From contig JACKAZ010000005.1 of assembly GCA_020634795.1 (NCBI GenBank), positions 246,975 through 310,974 of the forward strand: a stretch of DNA of 64,000 nucleotides. The letters are read 5' to 3'. A model generated the notes under the pieces. That model ran no database searches, was not told the origin of the DNA, and saw only the letters and a program-made list of their open reading frames with translations. This DNA comes from Ardenticatenales bacterium. GTDB lineage: Bacteria; Chloroflexota; Anaerolineae; Ardenticatenales; Ardenticatenaceae. Below, piece by piece: positions 50,224-59,070 of the stretch (the first letter of the stretch is position 1; every line of letters begins with the position of its first letter). The translations under genes were made by a program, and so were the position numbers.

Positions 50224-51051
50224 TCAGAGCTGGAGCGCTAGGGCCACGGCCACGAGGCTGCCCACGACGGAGGCGAGGAAATTGACCATGTCGTTGTCGA
50301 GCCACGCCAAGCCGCGCAGGGGGTGCGTGGCTGTGCCGCAGCGATGGACGGCGCGTTCGGTCTCGCTTTGGCAGCGCGGACACCAGTGAATCGCTTGCAC
50401 CGTGGCCCCCAGCAGGCTGTCGAACATCGCGCCCGCCACGCCACTGATCGCGGCCAGGGCAAGGAGCCAAGCGGGGGAAAACGACAGCACATCGCTCTGT
50501 GGCACCCACGTCAACAAGAGCGCCACCGCGCCGATGAACCAGGCGCCCGCTAAGGCCGCCGCGCTGCCCAGTGCACTGATGCCGCCGCTGGTGCCAGCGG
50601 GGACCGGCTGCCCGCTCGTGATGAGGCGGGGCCGCGCCGTACTGAGTGTGCCCAGCTCGGTTGCCCAAGTGTCGGCAGTGACAGTGGCAAGCGCCCCGAC
50701 CACCGCCGGGAAAAGCCAATCGTCCTGAATCGTCAGGCTGAGGAGGGCGAGCAGGGCGACCCAGCCCCCATTCGCAAGCACCTGACCCGCGTCACGGCGA
50801 CTGCCTTTGTCGAACTTCTCGGCGGCCACTTGCTGTTTGCGCTCGGGGTTCACGAAGGAGAGGGCACTGGAGGCGACGAAGAAGGCCACCAGCAGTAGAC
50901 CCCAGCGCCAGCCGCCAAACACGAAGATCAAGCTGCCAACGATGGCCGCCGCGATCGCACCGCTGCGGTCGAGCGCCTGCTTCCAGTAGCCACCGACCGC
51001 CATCGCCACGCCGAGCACAAGGCCCATCACCACGGATTGCCACATGGTCAA
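50224..51051 (-). CDS. DUF92 membrane protein
   Basis: The protein has 275 residues with about six to seven membrane helices. KQALDRSGAIAAAIVGSLIFVFGGWRWGLLLVAFFV, DAGQVLANGGW, TADTWATELGTLS and GTSGGISALGSAAALAGA are the conserved DUF92 blocks. Plant VTE6, a phytyl-phosphate kinase, belongs to this family; the bacterial substrate is an isoprenoid phosphate by analogy, not proven. A short C-x2-C/C-x-C-like set near residue 225-245 (HWCPRCQSETERAVHRCG) is unusual and may bind metal. It overlaps the upstream small gene by four bases (ATGA type). Confidence 0.85.
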   Translation of the reverse strand: MTMWQSVVMGLVLGVAMAVGGYWKQALDRSGAIAAAIVGSLIFVFGGWRWGLLLVAFFVASSALSFVNPERKQQVAAEKFDKGSRRDAGQVLANGGWVALLALLSLTIQDDWLFPAVVGALATVTADTWATELGTLSTARPRLITSGQPVPAGTSGGISALGSAAALAGAWFIGAVALLLTWVPQSDVLSFSPAWLLALAAISGVAGAMFDSLLGATVQAIHWCPRCQSETERAVHRCGTATHPLRGLAWLDNDMVNFLASVVGSLVAVALALQL

Positions 51052-51434
51052 GCGCGGTGTTTACGACGTTGACCGGCGTGGTCGCTGCGCAGCAGAAGCA
51101 GCGCTTCCACGCCGACCACGATGATCAATACCGCGATGACGATGAGGGGACGAAGCAGGTTGGCCCAGTTGAGCAGCGGCAAAACGACCACGATCAGCCC
51201 GGCCCACGCACCGTGGCGCAGCGCGGTGCTGCGCTGCTGTCCGCCGATGAAGCGGCTCAGCAGATGGTGGGAAAGCAGGGCGAACAGCGAGGCGGTCGCC
51301 ACGAAGAGGAGCAACAGGACAATGGCAACATTCTCGTTGCTGTTGGGGCGGCTGAAAAAGAGCATCTGCCGTAGCCCCCAGAGGGCAAGCAGGCAGCTCA
51401 CGATCAGCCCGATGGTGAAGGAGCGCGGGTGCAT
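51048..51434 (-). CDS. Small membrane protein of unknown function
   Basis: The protein has 128 residues with four hydrophobic segments (about 8-26, 35-60, 80-94, 97-113) and basic loops. The stop overlaps the start of the DUF92 gene by four bases, so the two are translationally coupled. I recognise no family. Confidence 0.6.
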   Translation of the reverse strand: MHPRSFTIGLIVSCLLALWGLRQMLFFSRPNSNENVAIVLLLLFVATASLFALLSHHLLSRFIGGQQRSTALRHGAWAGLIVVVLPLLNWANLLRPLIVIAVLIIVVGVEALLLLRSDHAGQRRKHRA

Positions 51435-51658
51435 GGTCGGTCGATTTAGGATTGGTCAGTCGTCACGGTGGTCGGAGATGATCGGGACGGCAGCGACAGG
51501 AAGCGACGGCACTGGGCCGCTTGAACATTTCTTCGCTCCCACATAGGCGAAATAAACGGTCGCGTCTTTTGATGGGTAAGCTCGACGGATACGCTGTACG
51601 GTATAAGCCAGCGGCAGGCCTTTGCCCGTTAGCGCCCCGAGCTCCCATTGCTAATGGG

Positions 51659-51686
51659 TTGTCTAACTCGCTGACTCCATTATAAT
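51659..51686 (+). promoter_or_regulatory. Promoter of coaE
   Basis: TTGTCT (51659-51664), a 16-bp spacer and a perfect TATAAT (51681-51686). The start point would be near 51693. Confidence 0.6.
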
Positions 51687-51747
51687 CGGACAGAGTCGAT
51701 TTCATAACCCTGCCACACTGTTCATGATCAGCGCCACGAAGTCACGC

Positions 51748-52368
51748 ATGAAAACAATCGGCCTGACCGGTAATATCGCCAGCGGGAAGAGTACCGTCGC
51801 CGCGATGCTGGTGGCGCGGGGTGCGGAACATCTGGATGCGGATCGGCTGGTGCACGAGCTGTACCAGCCCGGCAGCGCGCTGGTCGACACGATTGCCGCC
51901 CGTTTCGGTGAGGGCGTGGTGGCGGCGGATGGCAGCATTGATCGCACAGTACTGGGGAGGATCGTTTTCGGGGATGCGTCTGCTCTAGCCGATCTCGAAG
52001 CCATCGTCCATCCTTATACCACCCGGCTGATCGCCGAACGGATGCGTGCGGTCGCCAGCCGCCCCGATCCACCGCCCGCGCTGGTGATCGAAGCGGTCAA
52101 GCTGATCGAAGTGGGTCGTCACAAGGTAGTGGACAGCCTCTGGTTCGTGGTGGCCAGCCCTGAAACGCAGCGCAAGCGCCTTGTCGAGGCGCGGGGTTGG
52201 CGCCTTGAAGAGGCCAACGCGCGGCTCGCTGCCCAAGCGCCGTTGGAACCGCGCTTGGCGCTGGCCGACGAAGTGATTCGCAACGATGGCACCCTGCAAG
52301 CGCTCGAGGTGCAGGTCGCGGCGGCATGGCAGCGGTTGATCGTGGCCCATGACGAGGCGTTGTGCTGA
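51748..52368 (+). CDS. coaE: Dephospho-CoA kinase
   Basis: ATG at 51748 (MKTIGLTGNIASGKS) is chosen because the family starts here; the in-frame ATG at 51724 would add eight residues. The product has 206 residues with P-loop GNIASGKST, HLDADRLVHELYQPG for the acceptor, and FVVASPETQRKRLVEARGWRLEEANARLAAQ in the lid. It phosphorylates dephospho-CoA, the last step of CoA synthesis, in the cytoplasm. The SMR gene starts five bases after the stop. Confidence 0.92.
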   Translation: MKTIGLTGNIASGKSTVAAMLVARGAEHLDADRLVHELYQPGSALVDTIAARFGEGVVAADGSIDRTVLGRIVFGDASALADLEAIVHPYTTRLIAERMRAVASRPDPPPALVIEAVKLIEVGRHKVVDSLWFVVASPETQRKRLVEARGWRLEEANARLAAQAPLEPRLALADEVIRNDGTLQALEVQVAAAWQRLIVAHDEALC

Positions 52369-52372
52369 AACG

Positions 52373-52702
52373 ATGGGTTACCTCTACTTGGCCGTCGCCA
52401 TCGTCTCGGAAGTGATCGCCACGGTCGCGTTGCGGGCCACCGAAGGCTTCACGCGGCCGCTGCCCTCATTGGCTGTGCTGGTGGGCTACGCGCTCTCCTT
52501 CTACATGCTTTCGCTCGTGCTGCGCACGATCAGCGTCAGCGTCGCCTACGCTGTCTGGTCGGGGGTGGGGATGGTGCTGGTCACCATCGCCGCAGCATGG
52601 CTCTATCAACAATATCCTTCCGCTCAGTTGATCTTCGGCCTCGCGCTGATTATCATCGGCGTTGTCATCGTCAACTTGGCGCCCGGTGCACGCATCCATT
52701 AA
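52373..52702 (+). CDS. Small multidrug resistance (SMR) family transporter
   Basis: The protein has 109 residues with four membrane helices. The essential Glu13 lies in LAVAIVSEVIATVALRATEGF, and AYAVWSGVGMVLVT is the third-helix signature of EmrE. It exports cationic drugs, or guanidinium in related clades, in exchange for protons, as a dimer. ATG at 52373 is five bases after the coaE stop. No gene for a second subunit is near, so it should be a homodimer. Confidence 0.88.
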   Translation: MGYLYLAVAIVSEVIATVALRATEGFTRPLPSLAVLVGYALSFYMLSLVLRTISVSVAYAVWSGVGMVLVTIAAAWLYQQYPSAQLIFGLALIIIGVVIVNLAPGARIH

Positions 52703-53019
52703 CCACGTCGAACGGGCTATCGTTGTCTGCGGCGCGGCACAGCGATCGGTGGCCTCCCGGAGACAAAGGCGCTCAGCATGGCGAATGGTGGATGGGGAGA
52801 TATTGGGAATCGTTTCGCCGAGAGGCGGGCGTGATGGGTGAGAACCACTCGCCTTGCACCTCGTGAATCGGGTATCGAGAATGTCCGTTCAATGCTTGGC
52901 TACGATAGGGGCCTGGACACAACGTCCGATGTCTCTTGCACTTTGCTTCACGTTCCGTGACTCCAGCAATTCAACATGCCATTAGTGTGTAACGCCTCAC
53001 TACCAACTCATAAATTCCG
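52703..53019. other. Intergenic stretch without a recognised feature
   Basis: About 317 bp. GCATGGCGAATGGTGGATGG (52778-52797) is a relative of the GCCATTCGCCATTCGC repeat seen at 28835, 30358 and 36718. Nothing else stands out. Confidence 0.4.
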
Positions 53020-53238
53020 ATGCGAACTCTCTGGAACAATCACCCCAACTTGATAAGCTGGCTCTTCTTAGCGATCGGCATGGTTGCGATCTTGCTGCTT
53101 TCCAGTCGCCATGTGGCATTGCTGCCAATGCAGCGTTTTTGGCTGATCGTGGCCACCGTGGTGCTGGCGGGCCTTTGTGTTTGGATTATTTCATGGGGCG
53201 ATGAGAGCGACGATGGTCAGTCAGACCCAGAGTCTTAG
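53020..53238 (+). CDS. Small membrane protein of unknown function
   Basis: The protein has 72 residues with two hydrophobic helices (about 13-29 and 41-58) and an acidic end (GDESDDGQSDPES). ATG at 53020 has a weak ribosome site. The stop overlaps the following GNAT gene by 26 bases. I recognise no family. Confidence 0.5.
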   Translation: MRTLWNNHPNLISWLFLAIGMVAILLLSSRHVALLPMQRFWLIVATVVLAGLCVWIISWGDESDDGQSDPES

Positions 53239-54223
53239 CCTGCCGACCGCGGCCGCAGGGCTGAGGGCGCTCGACCCACTGCGCGATTTGGGGGCGGTGG
53301 CCGATCTCGTCGAAGAGGTTTTTGCGGACGAGTTGGGGCCGGATAGCCGCCACATCATGCGCGATTTGCGGATGATGCACACCCTGCGCCCGTTGATGTG
53401 GATGGTGAACAGCATTGCCCCGGACAACTACGATTTTTTGGGCGGCTACGTGTGGGAAGAGGAAGGCCGCATCGTCGGAAACCTTTCGCTCAGCCCGCTC
53501 TCGGACGGCGACATGATCGTGGCGAACGTGGCCGTCTCTGCGCCCTATCGTCGGCGCGGCATTGCCAGAGCGCTGATGAACGCGGCCATTGCACAGGCAC
53601 AGCGACGGCATGTCCATCGGATTTGGCTCCAGGTGAACGAGCAGAACCGCGCCGCCATTGCGCTCTACGATAGCCTGAACTTCCGCTATAGGGACACCGT
53701 GGTGGAAATGCAGGCCGAGCAGCCGGATCCGGCGACATTGCCGGTGCCACGCGGCGTCCGACTGGTCGCGCCGATCAACGAGCGCTGGCACGAGGCTTAC
53801 GAGTTGTCGCGCCGCGCGCAGAATACCACTCGCTTTGGGCAAGGCCCTCAATCGTCACGCAGCTACCGCCCTCAGCCCAAAAGCTGGATCGAGCGGCTCT
53901 GGCAGCGCGTGGTGCCGCCCGCACGGGAGCGCTGGTGGGCGATGGAGGGCGACGATCTGCGCGGCTTACTGACGATTTTGCGCCGCCGCAATCGGCAAGA
54001 GGCGGATCGGGTCGAGCTGCTGGTCGCGCCGGAGGGCGAAGGCCAAGTCGAGGGGGCGATGGTCAACCTGCTGACCGAACGGCTCCGCTATCGCGCCGTC
54101 GTCCAAAGCGTGGTGGCGGGCCAACAGGTGGCGACCCGCGACGCCCTGCGCCGCGCAGGCTTCGTCGAGCGCCGTACGCTGAACCAGATGCGCCTGACGC
54201 TGGACGGCGCGGGGTGGAATTGA
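53213..54223 (+). CDS. GNAT-family acetyltransferase
   Basis: The product has 336 residues from ATG at 53213, overlapping the previous gene. VANVAVSAPYRRRGIARALMNAAIAQAQ is the acetyl-CoA loop (R/Q-x2-G-x-A type), followed by LQVNEQNRAAIALYDSLNFR. The second half (residues about 200-336) has a degenerate GNAT-like end, so it may be a two-domain protein. Substrate unknown. The acetylation of proteins, drugs or a small metabolite is equally possible. Confidence 0.85.
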   Translation: MVSQTQSLSLPTAAAGLRALDPLRDLGAVADLVEEVFADELGPDSRHIMRDLRMMHTLRPLMWMVNSIAPDNYDFLGGYVWEEEGRIVGNLSLSPLSDGDMIVANVAVSAPYRRRGIARALMNAAIAQAQRRHVHRIWLQVNEQNRAAIALYDSLNFRYRDTVVEMQAEQPDPATLPVPRGVRLVAPINERWHEAYELSRRAQNTTRFGQGPQSSRSYRPQPKSWIERLWQRVVPPARERWWAMEGDDLRGLLTILRRRNRQEADRVELLVAPEGEGQVEGAMVNLLTERLRYRAVVQSVVAGQQVATRDALRRAGFVERRTLNQMRLTLDGAGWN

Positions 54224-54707
54224 GTGGGGCAGAAATAAAGCCCTGCGCCGCGCCTTCCCTGACCCTCCGCGAACGCTCCCCTTTGAACTTTCGGCTCAAC
54301 GAAGCCTAATGGCCTTCCCCCACCATGAGAGAGCGGGGTATGGGGCAAAACTGGTGGGTGGTGGAGCTGGCGGAGCTGGCGGAGCTGGGGGGGTAGGAGG
54401 ATCGGCGAGGCATCTGCGCTCGTTTTCAACGATCAGAGTCGGCACGGGCGGAATGGGCGCGGGGTAATCACGGTCAACCGACCTTAGAACGGCGCGTCCG
54501 CGTAGGCGGACGCGGGGCCAACGGCCTACGAGCGGGCAATTCATTCCCCCGCTGAAGCCACGCAATAACCTTATGGCGACTTCCGCCCACATGTACTAGC
54601 GACTTCTCTTCGATCCATCGACCGAGCGGTCCATTATCGTCATCCCGTCACTGACGCAACAACCATCTCTATCTTCATCTCTATCTCCCGGTTGAGCACT
54701 CCTACCC
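54224..54707. other. Intergenic stretch with GGAGCTGG repeats
   Basis: About 480 bp. A GGAGCTGGCGGAGCTGGCGG tract (54362-54395) belongs to the GGGGAGCTGGG family also present at 4420-4450, 31145-31180, 36562-36590 and 42530-42660. GCGTCCGCGTAGGCGGACGC (54495-54514) is a small palindrome. No gene is visible and no clear promoter for guaA is seen. Confidence 0.5.
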
Positions 54708-56276
54708 ATGAGCACCCCCCACGAAACGATCATCGTTCTCGATTTCGGCTCCCAATACAGCCAACTGATCGCCCGCCGTGTGCGCGAAGCGCAGGTCTAC
54801 TGCGAGCTGCTACCCTGGCATACCCCCCCCGACGTGCTGGCCGCCAAGCGACCGCTGGGCATCATCCTCAGTGGCGGACCAGCCAGTGTCTACGATCAGG
54901 ACGCGCCCACGCTCGATCCGTGGCTGTTGGAGAGCGGATTGCCCGTGTTGGGGATCTGTTACGGAATGCAACTGCTCGCCCACGATCTGGGCGGCGCGGT
55001 CGCCGCCGCAAGCCACCGCGAATACGGCCCTGCCAATCTGACCACGGTGGACGAAGGCTCCCCCCTCTTTGCGGGCATCCATGCGCCGGTACAGGTTTGG
55101 ATGAGCCACGGCGATCGGCTGGAATCGATCCCTGCGGGTTGGCGCTCGCTGGCGGCAACGAGCAACGCGCCCTTCGCCGCCATGGGCAGCGACAGCGAAA
55201 AGCGGTACGGCATCCAGTTCCATCCCGAAGTACACCACACGCCGCGCGGACGACAGTTGCTGGAAAACTTTCTCTTTGGCATCTGTGGCTGTAGCGGCGA
55301 TTGGACGGCGGCCAACTTCATCGACGAAGCGGTCGAACAAATCCGCGCCCAAGTCGGCGACCAGCGGGTGCTCTGTGGTCTGAGCGGTGGGGTCGATTCG
55401 ACGGTGGCGGCGATGTTGATCGGGCGCGCCATCGGCGACCAGCTCACCTGTGTCTATGTCGATCATGGGCTGATGCGGCTCGACGAGAGCGAAGAGGTCT
55501 TGCAGAATTTCGACCGCCATCTGCCGGTCGAGGTCGTTGCCGTTGATGCCGCCGACCGTTTTTTATCGAAGCTCGAGGGGGTCGAGGATCCGGAGCAGAA
55601 GCGACGGATCATCGGCCATGAGTTCGTGGAAACGTTCCGCGAGACAGCCGCCCGCTTGGGCAGCTTCGACTGGCTGGCGCAGGGAACGCTCTACACCGAT
55701 GTGATCGAGAGCGCGGGCCACGGTACGGCGGGCCACGGCACGGCGGCGAACATCAAGACCCACCATAATGTCGGCGGACTGCCGGAAGAGTTGGGTTTTC
55801 GGGGTTTGGTCGAGCCGTTGCGTGCCTTGTTCAAAGATGAGGTCCGTCACGTGGGGATCGCGCTGGCTCTGCCGGAAAGGCTCGTCCACCGGCAACCCTT
55901 CCCCGGCCCGGGCCTCGCGGTACGCATCCTTGGCCCCATCACGGCGGAACGTGTCGCCACGCTGCAACGGGCCGATGCGATTGTCCGCGAGGAGGTCGAC
56001 GCCGAAGGGCTGGGCCACCCCGATGCGGTCTGGCAATATTTTGCCGTGCTCACCCCGTTGCGTACCGTCGGCGTCATGGGCGATGGCCGCAGCTATGGCA
56101 ATGTCGTCGGGGTGCGCGCGGTCAGCAGCACCGATGGGATGACCGCCGACTGGGCGCGGCTGCCCCACGATCTGCTGGCCCGCATCTCGAGCCGCATCGT
56201 GAACGAAGTTCCCGGCGTCACCCGTATCGTCTACGACATCACCTCTAAACCACCCGGCACGATTGAGTGGGAGTAG
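54708..56276 (+). CDS. guaA: GMP synthase (glutamine-hydrolysing)
   Basis: The protein has 522 residues. Glutamine amidotransferase domain: Cys84 in LGICYGMQLLA, and QFHPEVHHT for the His-Glu pair. PP-loop: GLSGGVDSTVAAML (ATP). The C-terminal dimer domain is complete, ending TSKPPGTIEWE. It turns XMP into GMP. In the region before IKTHHNVGGLPEEL, SAGHGTAGHGTAAN contains a 15-bp tandem duplication (GHGTA twice) in a loop that is normally shorter or different. ATG 54708 has no strong ribosome site. Confidence 0.93.
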   Translation: MSTPHETIIVLDFGSQYSQLIARRVREAQVYCELLPWHTPPDVLAAKRPLGIILSGGPASVYDQDAPTLDPWLLESGLPVLGICYGMQLLAHDLGGAVAAASHREYGPANLTTVDEGSPLFAGIHAPVQVWMSHGDRLESIPAGWRSLAATSNAPFAAMGSDSEKRYGIQFHPEVHHTPRGRQLLENFLFGICGCSGDWTAANFIDEAVEQIRAQVGDQRVLCGLSGGVDSTVAAMLIGRAIGDQLTCVYVDHGLMRLDESEEVLQNFDRHLPVEVVAVDAADRFLSKLEGVEDPEQKRRIIGHEFVETFRETAARLGSFDWLAQGTLYTDVIESAGHGTAGHGTAANIKTHHNVGGLPEELGFRGLVEPLRALFKDEVRHVGIALALPERLVHRQPFPGPGLAVRILGPITAERVATLQRADAIVREEVDAEGLGHPDAVWQYFAVLTPLRTVGVMGDGRSYGNVVGVRAVSSTDGMTADWARLPHDLLARISSRIVNEVPGVTRIVYDITSKPPGTIEWE

Positions 56277-56432
56277 GGGGTACGTTGACGCGTTGGAGCG
56301 TCTCGACCCGTGAGATCGGAAGGGGAGCGCGTTGAACCCGTGTTCCCCTTCGGCCAATTCTCGATTCTCGACCTACCACAAGGCACGAACACCATCCGCC
56401 TTGCATTGTCATCAAGTCATCGGAGCAAACCA

Positions 56433-57416
56433 GTGAGTCCTTTTGCCATCATTTTTATCATCATTGCGGTAATCGCGGGATCGTCCTCCGTGGTGCTGCT
56501 TGAGCTGCGTCGGCTCGTCCAGGATCGACCGCTGATCAAGCGCCTGCTGGACGGCCAGCGGCTGTTGGCTGACATCTTCCCCGCAACCGCCCGCTCGACC
56601 CCCACCCAACCGCTCACCGGCAACGAGCAAGAGGTGCTGCGCAACGCGATACACCGCCTGCTGCCTGCGGGCTGGGCGACCGGCGAGAGTGACAAGGCGG
56701 TCGACGCGATCTACGCCTATCTGGACGATGACACGATGGACGAACCCGATCTGGCCATCGAACTGGGACCTCTGCTATCGGCGATAGACGGGCGGGAAGG
56801 AAGGGAAGCGTTCGGCTCGATCATCGACACGCTGCCCAACTGTCCGGGCCGGAGCCGCACGCCGCCCCCGCCGGGGCTGCTGGGACTGCCCTCCTGCGTG
56901 CCCGAAGGGATGAGCCGCCGCCAAGTGGTGCGTCAGGTGCAAAAAAGCCTGTCGCGCGAGGTGACCAAATATCTGCGCCGATCGGGCAGCGGCAGCACGC
57001 TCAGCTTGGCCGAACTGCAGAATGTGCTGCCCACCGAAAACGCACAGGGCGAAACGGCCAATCTGCGTGATGGGCTTTTTGATCTCCGTCGTGGCGTGAA
57101 GCAGGTGCGCCGCTTCTCGTGGATCATGCCGCTGATCGCTGTAGCCGCCATCGCGCTGGCGCTCGAATTTTCAGGGATCGAGGGGTGGAAGATGGTGACG
57201 GTGGCGGGCTGGCCGCTGTTGGTGACAGGAATCGTGGTGCTGATCATCCTGGCCGTGCTGGCCTTCCGGCTGCGCGGCCAATTCGCCAAGATGAACGCTG
57301 CGGTGCGGGCCTGGCTGGGGGCCGTGGTCACCATGGTACAACGGCGCTTGTTGATCTGGTCCGCCGCGCTCATCGTCATCGGGGCTGTTCTTTTGCTGGT
57401 GGGCAACAGCCTCTAG
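56433..57416 (+). CDS. Membrane protein of unknown function
   Basis: GTG at 56433 (CGGAGCAAACCA before it) is chosen because a membrane helix follows directly (SPFAIIFIIIAVIAGSSSVVLLEL); the upstream ATG at 56310 adds 41 polar residues. The product has 327 residues. A central cytoplasmic part (about 30-230) holds NEQEVLRNAIHRLLPAGW and SRRQVVRQVQKSLSREVTKYL, and three hydrophobic helices follow at the end. There is no known family. It is followed by a 300-bp gap. Confidence 0.55.
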   Translation: MSPFAIIFIIIAVIAGSSSVVLLELRRLVQDRPLIKRLLDGQRLLADIFPATARSTPTQPLTGNEQEVLRNAIHRLLPAGWATGESDKAVDAIYAYLDDDTMDEPDLAIELGPLLSAIDGREGREAFGSIIDTLPNCPGRSRTPPPPGLLGLPSCVPEGMSRRQVVRQVQKSLSREVTKYLRRSGSGSTLSLAELQNVLPTENAQGETANLRDGLFDLRRGVKQVRRFSWIMPLIAVAAIALALEFSGIEGWKMVTVAGWPLLVTGIVVLIILAVLAFRLRGQFAKMNAAVRAWLGAVVTMVQRRLLIWSAALIVIGAVLLLVGNSL

Positions 57417-57721
57417 CAAGCCGCCCCCGTTACGTTGCATCCGCGCGGCATCCCACGGGGCTATGCCGCGCATTTTCGTGGCGTGGTGCAGCGGACTGCG
57501 TGGGAGCGCGTGGGGGGGCATGGTCGTTGGGCCAAGGGGGGGCAATGGCGCAGGCCTTGTTGCTCATCCATGGGGTGCCACGCAGAGCCACGGGCAATAT
57601 AGCGTGGGAACCTTCGCGGTGCGGGCGGCGTTCATGGCCTTGGTATCGCAGTGAGCCTGAGGTAGCGATGAGGACGGTGCAAGGCCCGCTGCCAAGCGAC
57701 AATTAAGAGAAGGAAAGCCGA
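57417..57721. other. Intergenic stretch without a recognised feature
   Basis: About 305 bp. GCGCGGCATCCCACGGGGCTATGCCGCGC (57450-57478) is a hairpin-forming palindrome with no T run (GCGCGGCAT/ATGCCGCGC), so it may be the end of the preceding transcript. Short open frames here have no ribosome site. Confidence 0.4.
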
Positions 57722-58816
57722 ATGACCCGCACGTTACTCCCACTGGCGCTCGCCGCGCTCTTGGTCTGGCTGTTGTCGGGCTGTATGGGGGCAACCGAGG
57801 CACCCTCCCCCGCTGGCACATCTCGTGCAGGTGCGCCGATATTTTCGACATCGACCGTCGGCGTCGCGCCGTTCCGTCCCACCCCTACACCCCGCAGCCC
57901 GCGCCCCCTCACGCCCATCACGGCGACACGTGACTACCCCGTGCTCGAATCCTACGCCCGCTGGATGCCGGTGATCGATGGATCGACCTCCACCCTGCCC
58001 CTGCGCGCCTTGATCCTCTGCCGCGCCTACGCCGTCCCCTGTGGCTGGGATGATGCTTACGGGGAAGAATGGCATCGGCAGGTGGCCGCTGCTGGCGACA
58101 GCACAGCGGCCACGATGTTCCGCCATGTGGTCGAGAATCGGGCACCCAGCCACGGCACTCACGGGGCCTACGATGCTCTGGTGGCAGCCGAGGCCGACCT
58201 GATTTTGGTGGCACGGCCGCCGTCGGCGGATGAACGTGACGTTGCCCGCGACGCGCAGGTCGAATTGGAAGGGGTCCCGGTCGCTTATGATGCCTTCGTC
58301 TTCTTCGTGAATAGCGAGAACCCCGTCCAATCGATCACCCTGGATCAGGCGCGTCAAATCTACAGCGGCGAGCTGACCAATTGGGCCGACTTGGGCGGGC
58401 CGGATATGCCGATTTTCCCCTTCCAACGGAACGAGAATTCGGGCAGCCAAGAGCTGATGGAGGCGATGGTAATGGGAGAGACCCCCATGGTGGCGTCGCC
58501 CGAAATGGTGCTGATCAGCATGGGAGAACCCTTGATTGAGGTCGCGCATCAGCCCGCCGGGATCGCTTACTCGGTCTATTACTATGTGACACAGATGGTC
58601 GAACAACCGAATATGCGGCTGCTGGCGATTGATGGTGTCATGCCCTCGCCCGAAAGCCTTGCGGACGGAAGCTACCCGCTGCGGAGCGAGGTGCTGGCCG
58701 TGCGTCGTCGCTCGCCATCCGCCACGGTCAGAGAGCTATACGAATGGTTGCTGTCGGACGAAGGGCAGAGCCTCGTGGCCGAAAGTGGGTATGTCCCAAT
58801 CCGCCCCGTGCGTTGA
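57722..58816 (+). CDS. PstS-like phosphate-type binding lipoprotein
   Basis: The protein has 364 residues. AGAAGGAAAGCCGA lies just before ATG 57722. The signal peptide ends LLSGC, so Cys20 is lipidated. A Pro/Thr/Arg linker follows (40-60). The type II binding fold has FVFFVNSENPVQSITLDQARQIYSGELTNWADLGG, the PstS signature, and PFQRNENSGSQELMEAMVM. SGSQE is the anion site. It should bind phosphate or a similar anion. No pstCAB genes are near, so it may serve a distant transporter, or sense the ligand. Confidence 0.82.
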   Translation: MTRTLLPLALAALLVWLLSGCMGATEAPSPAGTSRAGAPIFSTSTVGVAPFRPTPTPRSPRPLTPITATRDYPVLESYARWMPVIDGSTSTLPLRALILCRAYAVPCGWDDAYGEEWHRQVAAAGDSTAATMFRHVVENRAPSHGTHGAYDALVAAEADLILVARPPSADERDVARDAQVELEGVPVAYDAFVFFVNSENPVQSITLDQARQIYSGELTNWADLGGPDMPIFPFQRNENSGSQELMEAMVMGETPMVASPEMVLISMGEPLIEVAHQPAGIAYSVYYYVTQMVEQPNMRLLAIDGVMPSPESLADGSYPLRSEVLAVRRRSPSATVRELYEWLLSDEGQSLVAESGYVPIRPVR

Positions 58817-59008
58817 GGCGCAATGTCACAGCCGTACGCCGGCGCGGTCACTCCAAGGCCTCTGGATGCGCGCGGGCCGCGAGCCGTGGTTAAACGGCGC
58901 GATTCTGCCAAGTGCAAGGTGCGAAGGGCTGCACCAGGGGGCAAAACAAGTGGGTTGAACGGGAACGCCGTTGGTTGGCACGGATCGATCGTCGTTAGTG
59001 AAATTGCG

Positions 59009-59034
59009 TTGACACGTAACGTTACTTCTATCAG
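59009..59034 (+). promoter_or_regulatory. Possible promoter with palindromic operator
   Basis: TTGACA (59009-59014) overlaps the palindrome GTAACGTTAC (59016-59025) and is followed by TATCAG at 59029 (14-bp spacer, short). The palindrome may be a repressor site for the amine oxidase gene at 59071. This is weak evidence. Confidence 0.3.
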
Positions 59035-59070
59035 CAAAGAAAACCACGCGCCAAGGATCCACCATTCGCT

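Noticed and set aside
57463..57654. Small gene in the gap before the PstS-like lipoprotein
   Set aside because: No ribosome site or domain; the sequence begins inside a palindrome that probably ends the previous transcript.
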